Positions 1-4,917 of a DNA stretch of 7,036 nucleotides are shown in pieces; within the stretch, counting starts at the first letter, position 1, and every line of letters starts with the position of its first letter. A program made the translations under genes and the position numbers. The notes beneath the pieces were generated by a model that had not been told where the DNA came from, ran no database searches, and worked only from the letters and a program-made list of their open reading frames with translations. Source of the DNA: Atopobium sp. (lineage in GTDB: Bacteria > Actinomycetota > Coriobacteriia > Coriobacteriales > Atopobiaceae); contig JAHACE010000026.1 in assembly GCA_018376005.1 (NCBI GenBank), forward strand, positions 1-7,036, read 5' to 3'.

Positions 1-681
1 AAGCTGTCTTGCCTGGGAGTTTTCCAGTGCTTTATTTGCAGACGCTACAGCAGCATCGCGTTTCTCGGTAACTTCTTTAAGCTGAGCCTCGGCGTTTTTG
101 ACACCACGCTGCGCCTCAGAGATTGTCTTTGAGATATCATCTAGCCTGCCTTTTGCTGTGGCAGCAACTTCTTTGTAAGGCTTAATCTTTGCTTCGTCGT
201 CAACTTTTTGCTGTTCAAGCTTCTGAATAAGCTGGTTTTTCTTAACCGTGAGAAGATCCACTTGCGTAGATTGATCGCTCATGACCTGAGCGGTTTCTGC
301 AAAAATTTTCTCTTGCTCAGCGATAATCTGGTCAAATGAGCTCTGTACGTAGTCTCTGTGTTCTAGATCTTGTTTGTCTTGAGCAAGGTGTTCTTGCATC
401 TGCTTAAGCTCTTGCTTTGCAGAGTTTGTCTCTTTGGCAGCGTTGTGGACTTCTTTGGTAGCCTGGAAACCTTCTGCAACAGCGGTTGTGGCGCTCTCAA
501 ATGCGCTGCTAACACCTTTTGCTACAACCTGAGTAGTGTCCTTGGCAATCTTTTGAATGTCCTGGGATTTGCTGGGTTCAGGTGTGTCTGCAGACTCATT
601 CTGCTCATTAGAAGTGGTTACTTGAGTATCTATCGTGTCCAATTCCTCAGGTTTTGAGTTTTGGATATCGTTTTCAGCCAT
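1..681 (-). CDS. Coiled-coil protein of unknown function (N-terminal part, runs off left edge)
   Basis: I do not recognise this protein. The reading frame is open from the ATG at 681-679 to the window edge, giving 227 codons with no stop, so the C-terminus lies outside. The start is well supported: the minus strand carries AGGAGG about 6 bases before the ATG. Residues 1-40 are acidic and Ser/Thr/Pro/Gln-rich with no hydrophobic stretch, so there is no signal peptide and this part is probably disordered. From about residue 40 to the edge the chain is almost wholly Ala/Glu/Lys/Gln/Leu with heptad-like spacing, as in long coiled coils. No Cys or Trp is seen. This would suit a structural, envelope-associated or chromosome-associated role, but nothing in the visible part fixes a function. 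It is divergent from the HPr-like gene across about 90 bp. A membrane anchor could lie in the unseen C-terminal part. Confidence 0.85.
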   Translation of the reverse strand, partial: MAENDIQNSKPEELDTIDTQVTTSNEQNESADTPEPSKSQDIQKIAKDTTQVVAKGVSSAFESATTAVAEGFQATKEVHNAAKETNSAKQELKQMQEHLAQDKQDLEHRDYVQSSFDQIIAEQEKIFAETAQVMSDQSTQVDLLTVKKNQLIQKLEQQKVDDEAKIKPYKEVAATAKGRLDDISKTISEAQRGVKNAEAQLKEVTEKRDAAVASANKALENSQARQL

Positions 682-770
682 GGTGAACCTCCTACAAGAG
701 TTCCGACTTTTTATTTTTACCCTGTTTTTGAGCAAATCATAGTCTAATTTGGTTCTTTCTGGAAATAAGA
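671..770. promoter_or_regulatory. Divergent spacer between the coiled-coil gene and the HPr-like gene
   Basis: This short AT-rich gap must hold the start signals for the minus-strand coiled-coil gene. AGGAGG reading on the minus strand just beyond 681 is its ribosome binding site. A possible minus-strand -10 (TATGAT, at 741-736) is visible, but no good -35 partner. For the plus-strand HPr-like gene there is no convincing ribosome binding site before 771: only GGAAATAAGA precedes the TTG. This contrasts with the clear sites of nearly every other gene here. Confidence 0.35.
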
Positions 771-1022
771 TTGGATATAATACGTTATGTTTTGGCTCGT
801 CCAGCATCCGTCTTTGTTTCTGAGGCAAAGAAGTTTGAGAGCAACGTCACCATCAAGAATGTTGACAAGGACTCCGCACCAGTTAACGCTAAGTCCATCA
901 TGATGATTCTTGCTGCTGGCCTTGGTACTGGCACCAAGATTGAGATTGCATGCGACGGCGCTGACGAGCAGGCAGCCCTTGACGCTCTCGTTGCTCTTGT
1001 TGACAGCGGCTTCGGCGAGTAA
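771..1022 (+). CDS. HPr-family phosphocarrier-like protein lacking the N-terminal strand and active-site His
   Basis: From ARPASVFVSEAKKF onward the protein is a clear HPr (PTS phosphocarrier) match. It has the ARPA motif after the active site, a regulatory-Ser segment NAKSIMMILAAG (Ser42 here, equivalent to Ser46 of Bacillus HPr), the GADEQAALDAL helix and the GFGE C-terminus. In HPr the phosphorylated His15 directly precedes ARPA in a GLHARPA motif. Here that position is Leu, and the preceding residues (MDIIRYV) do not resemble the usual first beta strand. The 83-aa call needs a TTG start with weak ribosome binding. The other in-frame start, TTG at 792, gives an even shorter protein beginning at ARPA. 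As read, it cannot accept phosphate from Enzyme I at His15, although the HPr kinase target Ser remains. It may be a 5'-truncated ptsH, a pseudogene, a sequence error, or conceivably a Crh-like regulator. A terminator follows the stop. Confidence 0.75.
   Translation: MDIIRYVLARPASVFVSEAKKFESNVTIKNVDKDSAPVNAKSIMMILAAGLGTGTKIEIACDGADEQAALDALVALVDSGFGE
776..781 (+). promoter_or_regulatory. Consensus -10 box TATAAT inside the presumed start of the HPr-like ORF
   Basis: A perfect TATAAT lies at 776-781. The -35 region at the right distance (TTCTTT at 753-758, 17-bp spacer) is poor. If active, transcription would begin near 788, downstream of the TTG at 771 and only a few bases before the in-frame TTG at 792. 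The message would then be nearly leaderless. The position fits either a real promoter whose original downstream leader and 5' coding part were lost, or a chance match. Confidence 0.4.
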
Positions 1023-1050
1023 GTTTCTAACTTACATAAAAGTGCACGTT

Positions 1051-1075
1051 AAGCCCGGCTCTGCCGGGCTTTTTT
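1051..1075 (+). terminator. Intrinsic terminator after the HPr-like gene
   Basis: A perfect 9-bp GC-rich stem, AAGCCCGGC / GCCGGGCTT, closes a three-base loop (TCT) and runs straight into a T-tract (1070-1075). It lies 28 bp after the HPr-like stop and only about 15 bp before the next start at 1091. The downstream gene therefore depends on read-through or on a promoter hidden before the hairpin. Confidence 0.93.
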
Positions 1076-1090
1076 CAAAGAGAGGTTAGT

Positions 1091-1468
1091 ATGACATTTG
1101 TTGCAACATGGCTTGTAACTACTGTTGCTACGTTGGTGGCCTGCACCTTAATTCCAGGTCTAACTATTGTGGGAGGCTCGTGGGCAGGTCCTATTCTGTT
1201 CTCGTTAGTACTCGCAGCAGTCAATACGGGCATTAAGCCTGTTGTTAAGCTACTCTCATTGCCTATTAACGTGCTGACCCTAGGTATTTTCTCGCTCTTT
1301 ATCAATGCTTTTATGCTTGAGCTTTCAAGTTTTATTTCTAGGAATTTGCTGCATGCGGGCGTTGCTATTGATTCTTTAGGCACCGCTATCCTGGGATCAA
1401 TAGTCATCTCAATTGTCTCTTCAATTGTGATTAACCTTACTGGTCTGAAGAAGGAGAACCTTTCCTAA
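1091..1468 (+). CDS. Small membrane protein of the YvlD / phage-holin-4-superfamily type
   Basis: The 125-aa protein is very hydrophobic, with about four predicted membrane helices (roughly residues 5-27, 32-52, 58-82 and 94-117). It has the pattern typical of the YvlD family (Pfam Phage_holin_4_2, formerly DUF360): an early LIPGLTI segment, then VNTGIKP (44-50), then LPINVLTLGIF (57-67) leading into FINAFML. Family members are small inner-membrane proteins of unclear role. Despite the name they are chromosomal and not proven holins. The ATG is preceded by AGAGAGG at good spacing. It sits just after the terminator of the HPr-like gene, and its last 32 bp overlap the 3' end of the opposite-strand hydrolase gene. 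The charged tail GLKKENLS would face the cytoplasm under the positive-inside rule. The family assignment is firm; the function is unknown. Confidence 0.85.
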   Translation: MTFVATWLVTTVATLVACTLIPGLTIVGGSWAGPILFSLVLAAVNTGIKPVVKLLSLPINVLTLGIFSLFINAFMLELSSFISRNLLHAGVAIDSLGTAILGSIVISIVSSIVINLTGLKKENLS

Positions 1469-2663
1469 GTTCCTTCTGGGCTTTATCAAGCTTGGCAAAA
1501 CTTTCCGAGATAGCAGAGGTAATCTGAGAGATCTGCGATGACTCGGTAATGTTTTCAATCAACGATGTTGCGGATGCATTGACAAGCGAACTAAGGAGGT
1601 CAAAGAAGACCTCTTTGGTTTGCTTTTCTGTTTTAGTGAGTGCCGCAACAACAGGCTGTAAGTTTGCGGGCGAGCTAATAATGTCGCTGAAATAGACTGC
1701 TCCGCCTGCCGAGAGGGCGTCAAAGAGCTCGTTAGTAAAGTGCTCACGATCAGAGAGCGGGAGTTCTTTATACCAGTTGCTAAATGCCTCGTTAATCTTT
1801 TTACATTCCGGCTGGAAGTCGTCAGCAAACTCAAAGGTATTGCGAGAGACTTGCCATGAAACGCCGTCGTGAGCCATCATGCCTGTCTCGGAGCTTTTTA
1901 CGATGAGCTTTGGAACAGCAGGATCATCAAAAATCATGCCCACTACACTAAATTCAGGCAAAATTCTGATGTATTTATCTCCAAGCACCTTGTGGGCTGT
2001 GGTGGGAAGAATTTCTGGACACATGTTAGGACCATCGTTGCTCCAGACGCGATCAATTGCGCCGAGTAGTTCTTCAGGACAGACTGTTGCTGCGTATGCC
2101 GCAAGGTTGCCGCCCTTAGAGTGGCCACCAACCATAACATTTGCGCAGGTAGCACTATTACCGTCTGCAAGGTGCTCGCGAATACGTTTCTCAAGGTATA
2201 GTGCCGCCGACTTATCAGCGGACGTAACCTGGAAGCTAAGGTTAAGGTTTTCTCGCCAGCCAACGAGCGTGCCGTCAGTTCCTCTAAAAGAAACAAACAT
2301 CTGTCCTGTAGGAAGATAGGCGGTAAATGCTGCAAACTGCAGGTTTTTCTCGACATTAATGCGGTCTACATAGCGACCAAGTTCAATGTTGGCAAAGCGG
2401 GGAGCGTTGACCAGTGCTTCAAGGAAGGTTCCATCAACGCGAGAAAATCCCGTGATAAGAGACGGGTCATCTTTAAGTTTCTTAAGCATTTTGGCGCAAG
2501 CGTCGCCAAGTTGAACGCGCTTCTCGCTACGTTCAGAAGGCACGACGCCGCCAAATCCCAGATAGGAAAGGATTGAGAGAATCAGGTTATCGACGTTGTT
2601 AAAAGGGTCATTCTCAAACGTCAGATCGCCGCGCCAGTGTAGATAGTCAACGACATTTGCCAT
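1437..2663 (-). CDS. DUF2974 (Mbeg1-like) alpha/beta-hydrolase
   Basis: This 408-aa protein matches the DUF2974 family of lipase-like alpha/beta hydrolases found in many Firmicutes and Actinobacteria. It has the early YLHWRGDLTFENDPFNNVDNLILS segment in parts (7-30), the SFRGTDGTLVGWREN segment (125-139) that in lipases precedes the oxyanion region, and a nucleophile elbow GGHSKGG (179-185) with Ser182 as predicted nucleophile. It also has NDGPN (209-213) and a likely catalytic His265 in MAHDGVSW. No signal peptide or transmembrane helix is seen, so it is probably cytoplasmic. The substrate is unknown; esters or lipids are guesses from the fold. The last ~60 residues are Ser/Lys/Gln-rich and helical. 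The minus strand has AGGAAAGAGG before the ATG, supporting the start. Its 3' end overlaps that of the YvlD-like gene, and it is divergent from the acyltransferase gene. Confidence 0.88.
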   Translation of the reverse strand: MANVVDYLHWRGDLTFENDPFNNVDNLILSILSYLGFGGVVPSERSEKRVQLGDACAKMLKKLKDDPSLITGFSRVDGTFLEALVNAPRFANIELGRYVDRINVEKNLQFAAFTAYLPTGQMFVSFRGTDGTLVGWRENLNLSFQVTSADKSAALYLEKRIREHLADGNSATCANVMVGGHSKGGNLAAYAATVCPEELLGAIDRVWSNDGPNMCPEILPTTAHKVLGDKYIRILPEFSVVGMIFDDPAVPKLIVKSSETGMMAHDGVSWQVSRNTFEFADDFQPECKKINEAFSNWYKELPLSDREHFTNELFDALSAGGAVYFSDIISSPANLQPVVAALTKTEKQTKEVFFDLLSSLVNASATSLIENITESSQISQITSAISESFAKLDKAQKELRKGSPSSDQ

Positions 2664-2735
2664 GATGCCTCTTTCCTGCTGGTACTTTTCGTATACTAAG
2701 CATAGAGGAAGTTTGATTAATTTGGGGAGAAGCCC
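2664..2735. promoter_or_regulatory. Divergent promoter region between hydrolase and acyltransferase genes
   Basis: This 72-bp spacer must serve both divergent genes unless they are transcribed from within each other. A GTATAC palindrome at 2691-2696 gives overlapping -10-like hexamers on both strands: TATACT at 2692-2697 (+) and TAGTAT at 2698-2693 (-). Neither has a good -35. The plus-strand ribosome site is GGGGAGA at 2724-2730, before the GTG at 2736. Confidence 0.3.
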
Positions 2736-3869
2736 GTGGAAAAAGCTACAGTTTCTTCAAAAGCAGTTACTGTTAAGAAGCGCTTTGTTTTTGCAGATGT
2801 TCTTACCATTCTGGCAGGTATTGCTGTTGTTATGCTGCATACCTCTCTCAACGTTTTTTCGCTTGCCCACACAAAAACTTGGGCCTTCTCTTTAGCTCTG
2901 CAAGCTGCATTTATTTACGCGGTACCTATCTTTTTCATGCTGAGTGGCATGAATCTGCTTGGGTATAGAAGTAAATACTCTACAAAGACATTCTTTATGA
3001 AGCGTGCAAGAAAGACGCTGATGGCGCTCATTTTTGGAAGCGTTGTGGTGTATTTGATGTACGTGCTTTTTCCTACAAAGTTTTGGGGCGCTGAAGAGAT
3101 TGCTGCAGGTGCTAGCGTTGCTGATTTTGTAAAGCGCTTTATGACTAACAATATCAATAGCACTCTTTGGTTTATCTATACCATTTTGTATCTGTATCTT
3201 TTGACACCTGTGCTTTCTTTGGTAGTTCAAAAGAAAGAAACCCTGCTCTATGTTATGGCGCTTACGCTCTTTGTGAGCTTTGGTCTGCCACTTCTTGAGT
3301 TTATTGGTGTGCGTGGTATCTATTTTGACCAGCTGTTTAGATGGGCTGCTTTTAACAGCGATGGTCTTTTCTATTATTTGCTTGGTTATTACATTAAGAC
3401 GTATTACGACGAGCTTCCAAAATTTACTAAAAACAATTTTGTGCTTGCCGTGATTTTCTTACTTTCTTCCGCGGCTATGTTTGGCTGGGGTCTTATTGCT
3501 AACAACTTTGGAACTCCTTTGACGCCTGAAATGACGTATCAGAGCTATCCCATTTCCATCAGAAACTTCCTCTGTTTAGCACAAGCGGCATCTTTGTTCT
3601 TGTTTGTGCTGAACCTTGAACCAAGTCTGCAGGAGCTTTCCGATGGTACCAAGAAGCGCATCAGCACGGTATCTGCTGGTGTTTTAGGAGTTTATCTGTT
3701 CCAGATTCCTGTTATTAACTTCTTGGGACTAAGACTTGGTCGATTCCCATACAGTTTGCTTGGAAATGCTTTTGTACGAGGCATCTTTGTTTTTGCAGTC
3801 ACAATTGTTGTAGTTATGGCGTTCCAATGGCTGATGAGACAGATCAAGCTGAAATTATCTGCTAAATAG
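2736..3869 (+). CDS. Membrane acyltransferase, acyltransferase-3 (OatA/WecH-type) family
   Basis: This 377-aa integral membrane protein has about ten predicted helices (roughly 18-40, 53-72, 92-112, 143-163, 168-190, 209-221, 234-254, 277-294, 310-330 and 347-368). It carries the hallmarks of Pfam Acyl_transf_3: a first helix of the type D-hhhh-hhhVhhLH with the conserved His35, the YAVPIFFMLSGMNLL segment (61-75), and WFIYTILYLYLLTPVL (145-160). Such proteins move acetyl or other acyl groups across the membrane onto sugars, peptidoglycan or surface polysaccharide. There is no C-terminal SGNH domain as in full OatA, so it is the single-domain type, and the acceptor cannot be told. The start is GTG at 2736, with GGGGAGA five bases upstream. 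No surface-polysaccharide genes flank it, so the context does not reveal the substrate. Confidence 0.9.
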   Translation: MEKATVSSKAVTVKKRFVFADVLTILAGIAVVMLHTSLNVFSLAHTKTWAFSLALQAAFIYAVPIFFMLSGMNLLGYRSKYSTKTFFMKRARKTLMALIFGSVVVYLMYVLFPTKFWGAEEIAAGASVADFVKRFMTNNINSTLWFIYTILYLYLLTPVLSLVVQKKETLLYVMALTLFVSFGLPLLEFIGVRGIYFDQLFRWAAFNSDGLFYYLLGYYIKTYYDELPKFTKNNFVLAVIFLLSSAAMFGWGLIANNFGTPLTPEMTYQSYPISIRNFLCLAQAASLFLFVLNLEPSLQELSDGTKKRISTVSAGVLGVYLFQIPVINFLGLRLGRFPYSLLGNAFVRGIFVFAVTIVVVMAFQWLMRQIKLKLSAK

Positions 3870-3902
3870 GCGCTCTATTTCATCAGAGAAATTGAGTTGA
3901 TA

Positions 3903-3954
3903 TTAGAAACAATTTTAGCATCATATAAAATATGCTTTATATAAACTGAAGGAG
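3903..3954 (+). promoter_or_regulatory. Likely promoter and ribosome site for the small orphan membrane gene
   Basis: TTAGAA (3903-3908) and TAAAAT (3926-3931) are separated by 17 bp, matching the -35/-10 consensus at 4/6 and 5/6 positions. Transcription would start near 3938. A strong GAAGGAG (3948-3954) sits seven bases before the ATG. The rest of the 92-bp gap after the acyltransferase shows only weak AT-rich inverted repeats (AGCAT/ATGCT around 3917-3936) and no clear terminator. Confidence 0.5.
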
Positions 3955-3961
3955 TACAGAG

Positions 3962-4393
3962 ATGAGCTCTTTTACGTTTTTTAAACATAAAGATTTTTCT
4001 AATAACGCATCTGAGAATGTAACAAAAACGCCACACCTGCGTGCATTCGATCCCGCTAGAATACTAGGCTTTTGTCTGCTTAGTTTAATCTTTGGATTTC
4101 CTTTTCCTGTGATTTTAATTCCTAGTGATGATGTTTATTGTAATGTGCCATTGGTTTCTTTTGTAATGTGCATTTTTGTTGCTTGTGTCTTTGATAAGGC
4201 GTATCGCATTCTTAATGACGGAACAGTTCAAAAAACAATTAAAAGTCTATGTTTGTGTCTAGTTATTTGGTTGATCTCTGCTCTATTTATTTACTGTTTA
4301 GCGTACATAGATTTGGGTTTAGGTGGAAAAATTGTCAATACAGGTATAGGTCTTTTTGTATTTATCTGTCTTAGTCGGATTGTGATTCGTTAA
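3962..4393 (+). CDS. Orphan small membrane protein, about four helices
   Basis: I do not recognise this 143-aa protein. A polar N-terminal segment (1-32, with a LRAFDPAR stretch) is followed by four hydrophobic segments at about 33-53, 62-80, 92-113 and 121-140. The helices are rich in Phe, Cys and Ile. A basic loop (VFDKAYRILNDGTVQK) lies between helices 2 and 3, and the C-terminus is IVIR. The start is convincing: GAAGGAG at correct spacing, plus a plausible promoter. The DNA is visibly more AT-rich (ATT, TTT, AAA, TTG codons) than the flanking hydrolase and yaaA genes. It also lies directly before the repeat cluster: the terminal repeat begins one base after the TAA stop. Together these make it a candidate for acquired or fast-evolving DNA. 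No function is proposed. Confidence 0.75.
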   Translation: MSSFTFFKHKDFSNNASENVTKTPHLRAFDPARILGFCLLSLIFGFPFPVILIPSDDVYCNVPLVSFVMCIFVACVFDKAYRILNDGTVQKTIKSLCLCLVIWLISALFIYCLAYIDLGLGGKIVNTGIGLFVFICLSRIVIR

Positions 4394-4400
4394 TAAATAG

Positions 4401-4470
4401 ACCTGCATAAAAATTTGAACTGCCTCCCATTTCTTGGACATAAGAAATGGGAGGTAGTTCATATGCAGGT
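4401..4470. repeat. Palindromic repeat copy A (nested hairpin)
   Basis: TGAACTGCCTCCCATTTCTT (4416-4435) pairs with its inverted copy at 4442-4461 around a six-base loop (GGACAT). There are 20 pairs, one of which is a G-T wobble (4422/4455). An outer 8-bp inverted repeat, ACCTGCAT (4401-4408) with ATGCAGGT (4463-4470), encloses it with an asymmetric seven-versus-one base bulge. No T-tract follows on the plus strand, so it is not a standard terminator for the upstream gene, although it lies just 22 bp after that gene's stop. Confidence 0.9.
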
Positions 4471-4503
4471 GATTATGATTCTGCAGCATGTTAGCGTCGG
4501 CTT

Positions 4504-4623
4504 TTAGGCCTGGCGCACAAAATAGCGCAGCTTTGGTAGGTTCTGCTGAAGAATTGACATGTTTCTAATCAAGAGAGCCAGGCAGCTAGGCGGTTGCACC
4601 GCTTGATATACATTTCTATGCAT
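4504..4623 (-). other. 39-codon short ORF inside the repeat region, doubtful
   Basis: On the minus strand an ATG at 4623-4621 opens 39 codons ending at TAA (4506-4504). The product has a neutral, hydrophobic start and a basic tail, with the segment IRNMSILQQNLPKLRYFVRQ. It looks protein-like, and the DNA here is less AT-rich than its surroundings. Only a weak AGG precedes the ATG. It could be a small gene, the 3' remnant of a longer gene cut by the repeat element, or chance. I recognise no family. Confidence 0.25.
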
Positions 4624-4699
4624 AAACTTAACCTAATATGCTTAAACATGAATAGACTTATATAAGAAATTTAACTATCGATAAATTCTGTATCTACGG
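4624..4699. other. AT-rich stretch with no recognisable feature
   Basis: This stretch between the doubtful short ORF and the MITE-like unit is strongly AT-rich. I see no gene, hairpin of note or clear promoter. A TTATATAA motif is present but has no partner I can defend. Confidence 0.5.
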
Positions 4700-4830
4700 A
4701 ACACACCTAAGTCAGATATTCTGCTCAGATGCGGGCATTTTACACATCTAATGAAGATATTCTGCATGATTGGGGTATTTTCAGCGTAATGTATACGCCT
4801 TTTTAACAGATTATCTGACTTAGGTGTGTT
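4700..4830. mobile_element. 131-bp MITE-like unit with perfect 19-bp terminal inverted repeats
   Basis: AACACACCTAAGTCAGATA (4700-4718) is repeated exactly in inverted form at 4812-4830, and the match stops at the next base on either side. The interior has no open frame of note, but holds two direct repeats and a short GTATAC palindrome. Size, perfect inverted ends and lack of coding capacity fit a miniature inverted-repeat element. No target-site duplication is visible: the left flank is CTACGG, and on the right it runs straight into palindromic repeat copy B. It may be inserted at that repeat's edge, or be part of the larger element. The 19-bp arms could also form a cruciform or a long RNA hairpin. 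Confidence 0.6.
4714..4781 (+). repeat. Two ~28-bp direct repeats inside the MITE-like unit
   Basis: AGATATTCTGC at 4714-4724 and again at 4755-4765 starts two longer related units (4714-4741 and 4755-4781), which share GAT..GGG.ATTTT after a short variable part. The repeat distance is 41 bp. The core AGA-TAT-TCT is itself palindromic, as expected for a protein-binding site. The first copy overlaps the left terminal inverted repeat. A degenerate third form, AGATTATCTG, lies at the right terminal repeat. Confidence 0.75.
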
Positions 4831-4831
4831 T

Positions 4832-4877
4832 TGAACTGCCTCCTATTTCTCGTGTCTAAGAAATGGGAGGCAGTTCA
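4832..4877. repeat. Palindromic repeat copy B (inverted relative to copy A)
   Basis: TGAACTGCCTCCTATTTCT (4832-4850) pairs with AGAAATGGGAGGCAGTTCA (4859-4877) around an eight-base loop (CGTGTCTA). One of the 19 pairs is a T-G wobble (4844/4865). The unit matches copy A in reverse orientation, including part of its loop. To its right, ATGTAGGTCTATTT (4881-4894) is the inverted counterpart, with one mismatch, of 4395-4408. It lies about 40 bp beyond the yaaA stop but has no T-tract on the minus strand. Confidence 0.9.
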
Positions 4878-4917
4878 ATTATGTAGGTCTATTTTGAAGG
4901 TTTTGGCTTAGTTTTGA

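Larger units (their letters stand above)
4395..4894. mobile_element. ~500-bp segment bounded by ~63-bp inverted repeats, possible non-autonomous element or IS150-group relic
   Basis: The left end (4395-4461) and the reverse complement of the right end (4894-4832) align over about 63 positions with six substitutions and one 4-base gap. Both begin AAATAGACCTRCATAA, continue TTGAACTGCCTCCCATTTCT, and then run into the other half of an internal hairpin. From memory, the ACTGC..CCCATTT..TTGGAC..GAAATGG pattern resembles the termini of IS3-family elements of the IS150 group. The interior is too short for orfA/orfB, and I see no transposase coding in it. I find no convincing target-site duplication outside the ends. 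It occupies nearly all of the space between two convergent genes. It could be an internally deleted IS, a MITE, or two independent copies of a dispersed palindromic repeat in opposite orientation. Confidence 0.45.

Noticed and set aside
370..657. Plus-strand open frame of 95 codons
   Set aside because: It lies opposite the well-supported coiled-coil gene, has no ribosome site, and its Leu/Phe/Cys-rich product is what antisense reading of Lys/Glu/Ala-rich codons gives.
735..800. A frameshift restoring the HPr N-terminus
   Set aside because: All three plus-strand frames upstream of ARPA were read. None encodes a strand like K-x-V-x-I-x-N-x-x-G-L-H, and stops are frequent, so a single indel cannot rescue it.
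1075..1407. Minus-strand frame opposite the YvlD-like gene
   Set aside because: The plus-strand protein has clear family motifs and a ribosome site. The minus frame has neither.
1879..2356. Frames on both strands within the DUF2974 hydrolase gene
   Set aside because: They cover the nucleophile-elbow region of the real gene in other frames and show no family motif.
2892..3230. Minus-strand frames opposite the acyltransferase
   Set aside because: They are shadows of the membrane-helix coding region, with no start signals.
4416..4461. Hairpin A as an intrinsic terminator for the small membrane gene
   Set aside because: The stem is long, but no T-tract follows on the plus strand. Copy B likewise lacks one on the minus strand.
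4470..4625. tRNA or structured small RNA in the less AT-rich patch
   Set aside because: No cloverleaf arms, T-loop GTTC.A pattern or CCA-adjacent acceptor stem could be fitted.
4714..4781. CRISPR-like direct repeats
   Set aside because: There are only two imperfect copies with a 41-bp period, inside inverted-repeat ends, with no array and no cas gene.
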